The notes under the pieces: model-generated
Told to the model about the DNA's origin: nothing
What the model saw: only the letters and a program-made list of their open reading frames with translations
Database searches by the model: none
In this document: piece by piece, positions 36,101-48,032 of the stretch
Numbering within the stretch: position 1 is the stretch's first letter
Layout of the letters: the number at the start of each line of letters is the position of its first letter
Assembly (NCBI RefSeq): GCF_001949145.1
Contig: NW_019091422.1
Location: 1,002,564-1,066,563, forward strand
DNA length: 64,000 bases
Source: Acanthaster planci
Lineage: Eukaryota > Echinodermata > Asteroidea > Valvatida > Acanthasteridae
Reading direction: 5' to 3'
Position numbers and translations under genes: made by a program

Positions 36101-39100
36101 CGCAGTCTCTTACTACTTTCCACCAGCCTAGGGGGCACTAGGATCTGAGATCTATGCCAGGATTCCATCGGGGAAAAAATTCAAAATCTCGACTACTGTT
36201 TCCTAGGCATCCTACGACCATCGCTCAGTCGACCCTCAAGGCAACACACGGGTGTTCGGGTAGAGGGGCACGGAAATGGAACGGGCTGATCCTCCTCGGA
36301 TTAATGTCCGGCCGGGCTCCAGGGGAGATTACGGAGCTCACGGGTGTACGTATCACGGCCTGGTGAAAGATAACATAAGCTGGCATGCTGTCCATGAGAC
36401 ATTGCATCGAAGTGATGTCTTGCAAGGACAATTTGTCTGCCAGCAGTCCAGCATTTCGACAGGAAGCCAGAAATTGTTTTATAACAAAAGAGGTTCTGCC
36501 ATTGGAATGGCGACACAAAATGAGCATAAAAGAAAAAAGAAAGAGACGACAACAGTGACAACGATGATCACAACGACGACGACATGCAACAACAATCAAA
36601 GCCATGTCGTCAACGAACAACGACGGGCTCGTTGTGATTTGCCACACGGTGGAAAAGGGACACTTGATACCGGATGAAATCTCTTCAAACAATGAATCAG
36701 CTTTGAAAACAAAATAATTGGAGAGGTGAAACAAGTTGACCTTAAAATCGACCGAGCTTCTTACACCTGTAAAGAAAGACCAACGCTTGTAGTAGGTGTT
36801 GCATTTAACAAGATGGTAAAGCTGGATACCAACATCACACCTCACTGCAATAACGATGGTGTCGAATTTACACCGCATAAACATGTAGAACTCCGACTGA
36901 ACTATTAGATCGCATTGCGCCATAGATATCTAACAAGGTGTTGGCCTTAAGCCCAAGCTGTCGTAAAATTGGAATGGCAATTTTCAGAGGGGCACCAACT
37001 CTTTCAACCCCGATTTTCTAGGGCCTCTTGGAAGTTGGGAACCTCTTTTCCGCTAAACCAGGTTCCAAAACACAAACGAAACACGACGATTTCCCCCCCC
37101 CCATTTTGGTTCCTAACTGCTTCTTGAATGCTAAGGGCTCTCCTTTTCCAGCTCATCAGCATTCCACAAATCATGAGAAATACATTAAAAGATTTTCTCT
37201 CGCAAGTGGGAAAAAGGAAAAAACAAAACAAAACCCGTAGAGATCTCATGCCGTTCGATCCTACATGCTCTCAGCCAGCTAAAGATAACTTCAGCTGGGG
37301 AAAGTCAATATTATCTTTGCACGGGCGGTTTTTTCCCCCAGCAGTGACCCAAACTGACAGAGGCAATAGGAATGCCTGTATGCTCATCTTATTTACAGAA
37401 TATTTCGTGCACACATTGGCGCCGGTTTTATGTACTGAACATGCATGGCATTTATTAGTACATGTATTTTTGTATATTTTATGTCTATTTTAGCCACTCT
37501 GTACAGTTATTCAAAGCTTGTGAACAATTTTACGTGAAGTTTCCAAACGACCAGAGCATGCAAAGCAGCCACTCGAAACGCTCCATTGTTCAACATTCTT
37601 GTAACAATCCTTATACTCACGCAGGCCTACTCCGGATCGACGATTTTCCAATCCAAAGGCACAGGGCATGCGCAGGGGACGGACAAAAATCACCTGTCTA
37701 AAAATGGTCCGATGAAGATCACGTGCAGCCCTCGCGGCCAAATTGTAAGAGGAGACCGGGATCACCCGGCGGTCAAAGTCTGTCGGTCCGTCAGTTGACT
37801 TCTCTAGGATATTTTGGGCCCCTAAGGTATTTCCCACGTTTCGTTTCGATCTTGCCGCCGCAATCACACAATGTCAATGTTTGATCCTGTCTGGCATGAT
37901 CCTACATTATCCCACTCTATAGTGTGCAAATGTTTGGCGAAGCACAGCGTCAAGCGAGCAGTGCAGACATCGCCCCGTGATGAGTTCAACGGGTACGTTC
38001 ACGCAGCTGAGCATGCGTGGTTTGAGCTGAGGCCCGATTGTCGTTCCACGGAACTTTCATCATAAATCCGTGTCTACAAAAGCCTCTCAACATACGCCTG
38101 CGTGAGCAGAAAGCTTTTGCTCAAGCCATTAGGCAATCAACATGGATGATATCGATCATACTTCAAACACATTAAGATGGGTGCGAATGGCCATTTCAAA
38201 ACTACCTTGGCGAAAAAGTTATTTTCACTCAGGGGAAAGAGGCCTCAAGTAAGATGCGGGCTCTGGTTTGAGGTAAGTTCGTAGACTGTATCGATGTGAC
38301 GAGCAACACTGAGCCACGACCGATGGGAACCCGATAACGCTAAGGTATTGCTAAAGCACATCTCAGTCGCACAGTAACTTTTTTCGCAGTACTTTCAAAA
38401 GACTTCATTGGAACAGTTGACCAGCTTCAACCCCAGAATGAGACGAATAGTTTTCCTCTATCCTACAAGCCCGTGCAATGTCCTTGCAATATGGGCAAAC
38501 CAAAAATGCAGCCAGGTTTAAGAGGGGTGAATCTATCAACCTCGAAAAAAGCTATCTACCCATATCTGTTGCTCACGCTCCACGACCCCCAGACCTTTAC
38601 GTTGAACACACGTAGCTTAACAAAATCCTATTCACTTCATGCATTACATTTTGAGAGGCAGAGGCTCTGTTGAAATCCTGCATAGTTTCGAGGAGTAAAT
38701 GTCCTTTTTACAAGAATTGCACTTTTGACGTTAAAGTGTTGTGAGATCCGTGACAGGGATGGATTGCTAGGAACCAGGCTGACAAAGCGTTTTTTTTTTT
38801 AGATCGTGAGCACTTGGAACTGTTGATCATGAACAACTGAGACTCCCTTTTCAATTCTTTTTTTTTAAGAACAAATTTTAAGAACAAAAAGCATACAAGG
38901 AATGAGCAATCTGTCTTACTGTAACCTTGGTAACGAGCCACAAACAAGAAGGATGGATTGGACAACCAAATCATTAGCAACGCAATAACTGCAGTTGCAT
39001 TGGCTGTCATATTCTGCTTCTACATGATGCCTTAAAATGTCGCGTTTTTACACTGGAGCATAATATACTCATCGCCGGCAGTACCTACGTTGTCTTTCTT

Positions 39101-40097
39101 TTTCAATTTCGAGTGTGATGTGAAGAAATCATCAAGAAAACCAATCTAGCAGACTGATTTTCATTTGTAAAAAAAAAGGATCGAGTCAGATCCGAACCTG
39201 TCGTCAATGCGGCGTTTCAGGTTATCAGCAGCCCAAATAAGTACTTCACATATATTACCTCTGGAGACTGTCAGATTCACAATCTACACACGAAACAGTC
39301 GTCTATATTGGATTCGATGACTAGGACTACCCCAATTCCGTGGAGTACTTGCCTAATTGTTTGTTTCTGTTTTGTTTTAATGAACCTATTCCTCAGTTCT
39401 CAGAAATAGTGAATATATGAATTCTCGGCAAACATACCCACAGCTCCAAATGCCACTTTAAGCAAAGAAATCTATCGACATGTCGAGCGAGGTGTGGTAG
39501 AGACGAAACACTCCACACCTGGAATTACATTCTTTTGAGTACTCGGACAGACGCTGTACATTCCTTCGCTTCGTAATTACAGCAGTATTTGTATACCAGA
39601 GGTCTAAACAAAAGTCCTTTTTGTCATTGAATGAGTATGGTCCGCTTCAAATTGCTCTACAGTCGGGATACGGCGGAGTGTTTTAGTCACCTTTGTTTCA
39701 TTTTCCCATTTTTGGCGCCAAACCAAACAAAAATGTCAATGACAGATTGGTAAACATACCCGGCGCGTGTTATTAGTTTCGAATTACCGCTCCCATATTC
39801 TCCCTACGAGTTGAGAGCATATCAACATGTTTCAGTCCGCCACCCCAATTATGGTCCACTGCGGGGACCAGCGGCTGATGGATCCCTCTGATTTCTTGTT
39901 TACCAGAAAGCGCGGGAAAGAAACTGCCCTGTCCTTAAGCAGAAACACGTCCCACTCGTTTTCTGATTTGCTGCGACTAATAGCCCTGGACGTATCTATC
40001 CATTACTCAACAGTTTTGGACATTTTGATGAAAGAAGAGAAGCGAGACTCCAACGAGATTTAATAAAACCGAGGCTAAACGAGTAAGTTTTCAGTTA
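27106..40097. other. Long gene-free stretch
   Basis: Only short, domain-free ORFs occur. A 232-codon minus-strand ORF (36225-36923) is unusually long but partly simple sequence. A GC-richer patch lies at 29410-29690, and G/C runs at 28545 (12 G), 28731, 28816, 29432 and 37093. An ACG/ACA-rich tract lies at 36540-36600. Several TAAT-rich, moderately GC stretches (for example 33880-34040) could be cis-regulatory, but that is a guess. Confidence 0.5.
33156..33172 (-). promoter_or_regulatory. Perfect DR1 nuclear-receptor site overlapping a CACGTG E-box
   Basis: The minus strand reads AGGTCAAAGGTCA (33160-33172), the exact direct-repeat-1 element bound by RXR/HNF4/COUP-TF-type receptors, directly overlapping CACGTG (33156-33161). 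Function is unproven; no promoter is visible nearby. Confidence 0.5.
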
Positions 40098-40240
40098 CAA
40101 ACACGACGTGATCGGGTGGTATGGATTTCTAGTTTGATGACGTCGCAGAAGTTTGTTCAGGGTCATCAGAAAATGAATTTGATCTCATTATTTGTGCAAG
40201 ATGAAATTTCGCAAGTACATGTATGCCAAATGACGAGGTG
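40098..40240 (+). repeat. Dispersed repeat, copy A
   Basis: It shares with 55738-55865 the anchors GATCGGGTGGTATGGAT/GATCGGGCGGTATAGAT, GTTTGATGACG, GTTCNG, TGCAAGAT and AAATGACGA in the same order and orientation. The ends are not sharply defined and no coding potential is seen. Confidence 0.5.
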
Positions 40241-40938
40241 AAATGAGAGAAAACCTATATTCTTGAAATCATTTCTTAAAAATAACATCTGGGATGGCAA
40301 TCAAATCCATAATAATTGTCTCTGATTTGCGACAAGAGGGTATCCTTTCATCTGATGACGTCAGCAATCCTTGTACAATGCTCAAAATAAAACTCTTGAC
40401 ATTTTAATACCATGGTTGGATGTGGGGAATAATCCTCCCAATTTGCACTTACAATCTTACATCATTGCACCTCCGGTTACCTCAGAAGTCGAGGTCACAC
40501 GACTTTCTGTTGCAATCCGTAATGTTGATCAAGATCATGGACACCTTGTATAAAAACGCTAATTCGTTCAATTTCATTGGTGTGATTGAACACACTTCTT
40601 TTTATAATTTTGACTTTGAATTACTTGTAATTTTAAATCTGATTTTGTCACAGTCACACTACGAATACACGAATATCTTGACACCAAGGTTTATGTGAGT
40701 GCAAGGTGTCGAGTTTACACCCTAAACCGTTTTGAAGATATCAACTCATGTATTGATTTGAGGGGTTGCTTTGAACAGCTTAAAATCCATCTGAACTATT
40801 ACCTTTCATAAACCCCGGAAGCAAAGCTCAGTCAGGTTCATAAAATATGAACTCCATAACTGAATTGGTTCACGAGACAACTTGATAGAAATCGACGGTT
40901 TATTTGAAAGTAAAAGTGTTTGCAATTCCTTTACTGAA

Positions 40939-40971
40939 GACGTCACACCATCGTCATCGTGACGTCACACC
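40939..40971 (+). promoter_or_regulatory. Pair of CRE-like GACGTCACACC sites
   Basis: GACGTCACACC occurs at 40939-40949 and 40961-40971, exactly 22 bp apart. The second lies within a full CRE palindrome TGACGTCA (40960-40967). Another perfect CRE occurs at 40356-40363. The pair sits just left of the inverted-repeat element at 40986. Confidence 0.5.
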
Positions 40972-40985
40972 TTCACGCACATCTG

Positions 40986-41354
40986 TGGGCAAGTTCGGGC
41001 GAGAAGTATGGTTCGATTGGTAGTCAATTGCTTTTTTAAATGCGCATGCGCAATTCTGTTCCAATCGAACGACCCTACTCGGTCAATTTTTTTTTAATCT
41101 CATTGTTATTCCCATTCACCGTTGGCTGCAATTCTCGCATCGTATATGGTCACTGAAATCTCGCACAGTTATTTTCATGTGAATGGTTCCCTCTGTAATG
41201 GTAAATGAAATCGACTATTGATAATCAGCAGTGCGACCATACCATTGGGCCTGCTCCCAGATGGTGGATTAGTTAGTTCAAACCATCCATCGTTCGGGCG
41301 GCTTTAGTCGAACCATTTTTGACTATAATAATAGTCGTCGCTCGAACTTGCTCA
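40986..41354. mobile_element. ~369-bp putative inverted-repeat element
   Basis: The left end TGGGCAAGTTCGGGCGA matches the reverse complement of the right end, TGAGCAAGTTCGAGCGA, with two mismatches in 17. A second matching pair (ATGGTTCGA) lies just inside. An inner palindrome at about 41008-41075 carries the 12-mer TGCGCATGCGCA at 41041-41052, a perfect NRF-1 consensus. No target-site duplication is evident, so the boundaries are tentative. Confidence 0.5.
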
Positions 41355-42532
41355 TTGAGTCAGCTCAGGGTCGATTATAGTGCCAGGTTTCAAGTTTATA
41401 CCGTATTACATGTACTGTCCAGCAGAAAAGCCGCTGAAAATAGTCGTCTGGAGAAAGAGAGTGAAGAAGGATGACCGCTACCAAACCAGCAGGTGAACTG
41501 GTGGTGCCAAATCGCCCAAAATATTTGGTAAATTGTCTCCTCTCATTTTGCGTTAACGTGCAGCGAACTTCTGTTGTCAATTCTAAGTTTGGTTCAGTGG
41601 AAATCAGATTGACTAGACGAGACCATTCTACATAAGCAATTAACGTAATCTTATATCTTGTCAACAAATACGCCTTCCTGTGCAATTATGGCTAATTTTC
41701 ATGCGCAAATTGGATGCAGATTGGATGAATATACTCATCTCGTTTCAACCTTTGGAAAATAATTTGATTTCAGATCGGGTGTCAATAAGAGCTAACACCT
41801 CACATTATGAAAACCCCCAGTGTATTTCAGAGGAATAGAAATCTCAGACTATTCTCCGTCTGCTATCCAAGGTTTTCTGAAAATGCAAATGATCCTGTAT
41901 TGGATAGAAACACCAGTGGTAGCAAAACGGTTATTAATCACATGGGCCTCAAGGTGTCCGTGGCAAGTGATGCTCTTGCTGCCCCACGTATAGTTTCTCT
42001 CGGAGCACCCCCCCCCAACAGCCCCGCTGCTCCATCTATTTCAGACACTTCCCTGTCATCCCTGAAAGGCTAGTCGGGGATCAGCGGTTTAGAGGCAGGC
42101 TTTTTTTATGCGAGATGAAATCGATACCTTTAGGGTTAATTAATGCGCGGCTAAGTTACCACGCAGCTGGCTGGAGCAAATTGCCCTTTTGTTTCCGCTG
42201 AGTTAACCCCAGCCTAGGGCAATGTACAAGATCGATACGCTAGAACTTTGCATTTGTCTGACTAAAATTTCTGTCTAGTATATTCAACCGGTGCATCCAA
42301 CATCAGAGCCAAGTGTCGTCAATATCAAATTCCCTGATGAGACAGCTATGTTGTGAACACGCCCATGACATTGATTTTCACTGTCTGAATATTTTGAAAC
42401 CTAAGAGATATATAATAAGTATTACTGGTACATGTAATGACACCAAGGATTTCTCAAAAGCGCCCTGGACACTGTTGCTTACACGCCTGAAGAAACCTGT
42501 AGAGAGGAGACAGTGAGAAGCAGTAGTTTAAT
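41355..42532. other. Intergenic, no gene recognised
   Basis: A run of 9 C lies at 42008-42016. ORFs of 106 codons (minus) and 88 codons (plus) lack domains. Nothing else is supported. Confidence 0.5.
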
Positions 42533-42697
42533 ACAGAAAGGGGAGGAAAACCCAAGAGGAATATTCTGAGTAAAAACCCACCGAATCAGGTGGAAAATGA
42601 AAACTCAATCCACAAGTGGACCGAGACGGGACTCGAACCCGGACCGCCGAGGTGGGAGACGTTGAATAAACCATGAAGCCAACCTGACTCTCCAGTA
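42533..42697 (-). mobile_element. tRNA-derived SINE-like unit
   Basis: On the minus strand an A-box-like TGGCTTCATGG (42671-42681) is followed 42 bases later by a B box GGTTCGAGTCC (42629-42639), the spacing of an internal RNA polymerase III promoter. The flanking sequence does not form a tRNA acceptor stem and the T-stem has a mismatch, so it is not a working tRNA. The downstream tail contains TTGGGTTTTCCTCCC, typical of tRNA-derived SINE bodies. No second copy was found in this window. Confidence 0.5.
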
Positions 42698-45600
42698 AAA
42701 GAAAGTGACATTGAATTAATGCGTCGTCGCACACAGTAGTTAGCAAAATGACATACATGTAGCTTCAAAGAGGTCAAAGAAAAGAAAGTGTCGTCAGCAT
42801 GATTCCACAACCGGGCAGCATCTAGGCTTTGGTAAGTTGTTCACAGATACCTGTGCAGTATTGATCTTCCTGATGTGTCTGCACTGGAGTCTATTGATTG
42901 ATGTATGCGCATTTAGACTCGTACGCTTTGCCACGTAGTTTGAGAAACACATATGGTATGGCAACGGCATTTAGTCTATACCCGTATATTTGTGATCATG
43001 GGAGCCTTTAAAGGGCTTTTAGAAGTTCCAGTGTGTCACGCATGCATTATCGATTGAAAATGTAACAATTGGAAATTCAACGCTAAGAGTCATGTGAGTC
43101 ATTTTATGCGTCGACAGCAGGTGGTTTCTTTTATATGTGGTTCTCTTTACAACATACCATTTATTCTACTTCATAAGCGGGCTGCTACACAGAAAAGTGC
43201 ACGTACAATAAAACATTTACATCATTTTCAAAAAGCAAAGAAAATTACCATTTCCAATAGCAGACTAGATTAACATCGGGCAAGAAAACTAAAGATTGCT
43301 AACTCGCTTGACAAGCAATAAGCTCGCAGGTCTGAAGAAACAAGAGGAAAGAACACTAGGTGGGAGAAAAACACACCTAAATGTTCTGGATAACCCACAG
43401 AAGTAGTAGGGATTACAAACTAAAAGTAGTCGTCGGTGTCAGGGTAAAACCCAGAACGAAACATCTTCATGGTTCTTAGAATTACTTGATTTGTAGCCCA
43501 CGCTTTTATTAGGCCTACCTGAGGAGTGTCTTGCAGTCGGAGTTAGAATAACGACAAGCACTGAGCATTAATTTGGTGTGAAGAATTCATGTGGTGTACA
43601 TGGAGGCGTTAGCAAAGTGGTTTGAAGTATCTGAAAGGGCCTTAACTTAACATCTTGGTGCAAAAGCGCAGTGCATTTGCATCATAGACGCTTCCACATA
43701 AGATATCGATTCTTCCCTCACTGAAAGAAAACCCCGGAATCGGAAATAAAAACCCAGAGGTTTTGTTTTTTACTTAAAGCGGCCAAGCCGTCCTCTGGCA
43801 TCGACAGAGCCCTCGTCATATGTTGAATTTTTCTCTTCTCCACTTATTGGGGCGCGACTCACTTGCAGTGTAGTTCACGCATCGTCTACCCGCTTACTGT
43901 CGCGCGCCTTTTGTGACGTCGATAAAGGGACCATTAAGCTAATAGGCTACTCAGCCGCCGGCCGGCGAGAGCCCTCTCAGGCCATCCTGCCGGTCAATGC
44001 TGAGTGAAAATGGACCGTTTCCGAGATGAGGGCATGTATTTTTCCCCCGCCAATGCCTTTGGGCTCGATGGCCAAAGCATATTTATGACAAGGTTGGGCT
44101 CACTGAGCAGCAGCAACGTTTTGACAGATTCGTGCAAGGTTTATCTCAACGGAGACCTTTCGGTATTTCCAATTTAATTAAACGCGCACATCTTGCGGGA
44201 ATATCTGTCAATTTATGGAAAATCGTAACAATCATCAATACCGTACGATCTGGGGGGGAAAAAGGGCGACAGGTGTCACATGCTATTTCATTCGTATTTC
44301 CTAAATTCCCATCTATTTGTCACTCCATTTATATTTGTTGATTCATTTCATATCAATCGAGATGGACCTGGTACGTTCGTTGGTGTGTGTCACAAAATTC
44401 CATGTATCTCCTTTGCGTGGCTAAACGTCACATTAACGCTGCACTGTGGCGTTCCAATTTAACCGTCAGCGGTCAGAAATAGCCACTTCCGTCCATAATG
44501 TTTGCAGTTGGGATGGAGGAAAGTAACGCCAATGCGGACAGAAAGGTCCGCTCTAAATGTCAGCTAAAAGTAGATGCCAGCATCATGTTCTTGATAAATG
44601 GAATCTTAAAAGCGTGGCAATCATTACTTAAAGTAGTTCAGTTTGGAATGGTGCGAATGGTACGAAGCACATTTCAACGGCTTATTTAATCAGGAACAAA
44701 ACAAGTATTTTATGTGGGCGACACGACATTTAACCAACGCGCAAGTTTTTCCTACTATGGAAGAACATAACATATTTTTTTAAAAATCGGAAAATGAAAA
44801 AGGAAAGCGTGATAAATTGCGTGATTTTGGTATTACCAGAGTTACGTGGTCGTTCAAACGTGAACCATCTCGAAGGAGTAAAAACACACAGAATACTGTG
44901 ACAAGAATTCACCTATTGCTGATATTATGTGGGAAGGTAAAATGACATTTTAAGGCATGTCTATATCTCCGAGACAGGGTATCCGATCGCCACTGATGCA
45001 AACGATCTAGACACGTTCGCGGGGCCGGGAAGGGTCACTCTCCCACGGGGATCAGTCCCTGAAGGAGCGGTCCTCCCAGGTGACAGATTAGAGGACTCTT
45101 TGGAACAGTCCCCGGGGATATCAGATCACAGCCGCAAATTGTTTCGGAAAGGAAGATTGTCTGCTCCGTGATTTGTTTCGGCGGGAAGTAACGACCAAAG
45201 GGGAATTGGTAATAACTGTGGCCATTTCACCAGTGAGTGACAGTGCAAACACTATTTTGGCTGTCTAATTCGGGCGTTGCTGTACAACAGACGTTAATCA
45301 CGGGGAAGCCATTTGTGATCTTTTTTTCCGACTCCGTCATAATCTATGTTATCAGTCAATTGGGGGAGGCACTAGACCACTTTGGGTTCCATGCCTCTTT
45401 TTCATTCTAAAAAAATGTATTTCTCATAACATTTACCTTACATATAATCTGTCACAAAATTCACATTATTCTATACGTAAACTGTTATCAATTCAAAATA
45501 AACTTTTATGTCGTCGCTGTTTTTTATACTCTCAGGTTCCCCAAATGAAAAGTTGAACTCACTTTTGATTCAAAATGGCTTAAATATGAATATAGTATAG

Positions 45601-46106
45601 TGACTGTATCTTAATTAACAAATTTCTCCATTGCAGACCTTAACTTCTGGGATTCGTGTGCAAACACCTTAGAGGCTGACCAAGTCCACGTGTTCCTTAA
45701 TCCGGAGGGACTGTATAGAGGAAATCTAAACGACATCTCCTCTTTATTTTGTTTTATAAGAGTCAAACTATCCGGGGTGCGTGTTGTATTCTAGTGGCAG
45801 CGACGAGGATTGCCCTACTATACAAACACTCGATACCCATCGCTAGTTTGGCGTTCGTGAACTAGCACTTCCACCGTGGATTAGCGAGGCTTACGGCCGT
45901 CCATGGCGGTCAAAGATAATGTCCAACCCGAGGTGTTTGCTGCCAAAATGTTCCACCGCCAACTCCACCATCCGGTACTGCTAACAAGAAGAGAATGTTT
46001 TTCCATTTACAGTTTCTGCATTCTCAAAGCAAATAGTGTTTTTAAACAAACTTCTCAGCAGAAAACGAATTTTGGACTAAAGCCAAGTGGTATGATTTCC
46101 ACACGG
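42698..46106. other. Intergenic with a possible regulatory stretch
   Basis: 43840-44110 is GC-richer with a TGACGTCG site. 44990-45310 is moderately GC-rich and combines GGTGACAGATTAG with GAGTGACAG and TTAATCA, a mix of TALE-type (TGACAG) and paired/Otx-type (GATTA) core motifs. A possible diverged fifth dispersed-element copy lies at about 45785-45895 (minus). Confidence 0.5.
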
Positions 46107-46869
46107 CTGTAGAGTGTGTTTTTTAAAAAAGGAAACCGAGATTATTTTCTTCTTTTCTTGGACTTGGTTTAATATTTTGGAAATTGGCAAGCATAATTTA
46201 TTAACTAATGATGTCTTCTTTCTTATGACACCAAGAAATCCAATTTACTATCACAGATGACTCCGACAATTCCAAGCCCATTTCTCCTGGCAGACACATG
46301 CGAGTCTCTTTGTAGCAACTGATGGTCTTCGTCGGTCTGGGCGGCCCTTGTTGAGATTCAAGCTTGTTCCCTCCCTTTAGTACTTTCGATTTTTTTCCAA
46401 ATTGTCGACTCGGCGGGAATGGCACGGTCAGGAAAACGCTGGCCAAATGCATCTGCTACTTGCTGGAGGCTTCCAGTCCTCAACCACTCTATCTGTTACC
46501 ACAAACACACGCTGCTCAGGTGCAAGCTGCATTTTGCTACTCTGAGAAAATGAACAACTCTCCAACTTTTAAGGAGTGTGCAATGAAATAACATGCTAAG
46601 GATTATATAACTTAGAGGCCCAACAAAAGTCCTGCACTGGGCAGACAAGGTTCTTCACTAAAACATCTATCGGATGCAAGACCAGTTCTGACATGATTGA
46701 ATGAACTGCTTTGTGCTCAGTCATCTGTGACAGTAAATTTGATTTCCTGGTGTCACAAGAAAGAGGACATCATTAGATAATAACTGGTGGTTGGCAATTT
46801 CCAAAATATTTAGCCTTGTCCAAGAAATGAAGAAATTAATATCGGGTTCTTTTTAAACACACTGTACAG
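46107..46869. mobile_element. 763-bp element with ~150-bp terminal inverted repeats
   Basis: The left arm (46107-46263) and the reverse complement of the right arm (46719-46869) align throughout: CTGTAGAGTGTGTTT against CTGTACAGTGTGTTT, then ATATTTTGGAAATTG, CTAATGATGTC, CTCTTTCTTNTGACACCA and TCACAGATGACT. The ~450-bp centre has only short unrecognised ORFs (up to 83 codons). This is the layout of a non-autonomous long-TIR or foldback transposon. No target-site duplication was identified. Confidence 0.5.
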
Positions 46870-47319
46870 AAACCATGAGTCGTTCCAATTTTAATAAATA
46901 CGAATTTTAACCACGAAGGTTGCACTACTCAAAATTATTCTTCAGAGAGCCAATTAACTGCTAGCCCAGGTAAAACTTGAGTACTTGCACCCAGAACTAA
47001 AAAAAAAAACAAACTGAAAAATAAGCACACGTAGCCTAGTTTCTTTGATTTACATCCGATAGATATGAATATTTTTCTTAGTGAGAGCCCCTTCGTCAGT
47101 TGCTTTTAATTTTACCCCACAGAATATTGCTCCGAGATGGGAGACCTATCGTCATTCAAGTTTAACAAAAAATCTATGCTGTTTGTTTCAAGTGCTGTTG
47201 GCATGAACGAATCGATTTCACCGCACTTCAAAGGGATACTTACCTGCCCCCAGGAAGCACTTCGTGTTACATCCGCTCAAGCAAACAACGCCGATGTCAT
47301 AGACTACGATGTGCCTCCG

Positions 47320-47600
47320 CCCTTATGTTTGTTCAGCTGACGCGAGAGGCGACACTTGAACACCTTCATGCCAACCCGGGTGCGCAACGGCTTGCGCGAA
47401 TCAACACTCGGTTCAACGACAAGATCCAGGGTAATCGCCCTGGACTCAGTCGACCTCGTGCTGGAATCGTCCTCGTGCCGGCACGCGCATGCGCAAGGGA
47501 CTGTCAGCGCGCCGTTTTTCTCCTTTGGCAGGTGCGCGCGATTTTGCGCTTCGCCGGTCAGGAAATTCCCTTGTTTCGCCGAAAAGCGTTTTTTTTTTTC
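47320..47600. promoter_or_regulatory. CpG-rich segment with a perfect NRF-1 site, candidate promoter
   Basis: CpG dinucleotides are dense here against an AT-rich, CpG-poor background. CGCGCATGCGCA at 47484-47495 matches the NRF-1 consensus exactly, and GCGCGATTTTGCGC, E2F-like, follows at about 47535. Overlapping ORFs of 113 (plus) and 129 (minus) codons have no recognisable domain. Either strand could carry a first exon; no gene product is inferred. Confidence 0.5.
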
Positions 47601-48032
47601 ATTTGTAGGATTCTTGCAGCAAAGGGAAATTTGGCTGTGAACGTGTATTACAGCCTTTGCTTTTAGAACTTCGGTTTCCCAGCCATTGAACAAATTATCA
47701 GTGATTCGGATGTATAAGTGTTACTTTAATAGATATATTGTTGATCGAAAAGCGCAACCCGCCTTTCTTTGTAATTATACAATATCCATCCCTCATGTCA
47801 ATGCCTGGGCTTACAGAATTACACTTCAGTTCGGCTAAGTGACAAAAATTTCCGCCCTCAATTGTCACTCTTCAGCATAGAATGCCACATTTATACTCTA
47901 AAAAATTATTTTGCAGGTAATCGGAGAAGGGAAAATATTAGTGGTTTCGTATTTTGGGGAAAAATGCTTTTTTATCGAGGGTAAATTTCAAATAGCACAA
48001 GTCAGGTTTCTGCATTGCCCAAGGCTCACAGG

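Noticed and set aside
36560-36640. FVDDMALI in the 232-codon minus ORF, resembling a reverse-transcriptase YADD box
   Set aside because: The flanking residues come from an ACG/ACA-rich tract and no other RT motif is present.
39171-39240. tRNA-like B box GGTTCGGATCT on the minus strand near a T-run
   Set aside because: The A box is weak and too close to the B box, two consensus bases differ, and no cloverleaf forms.
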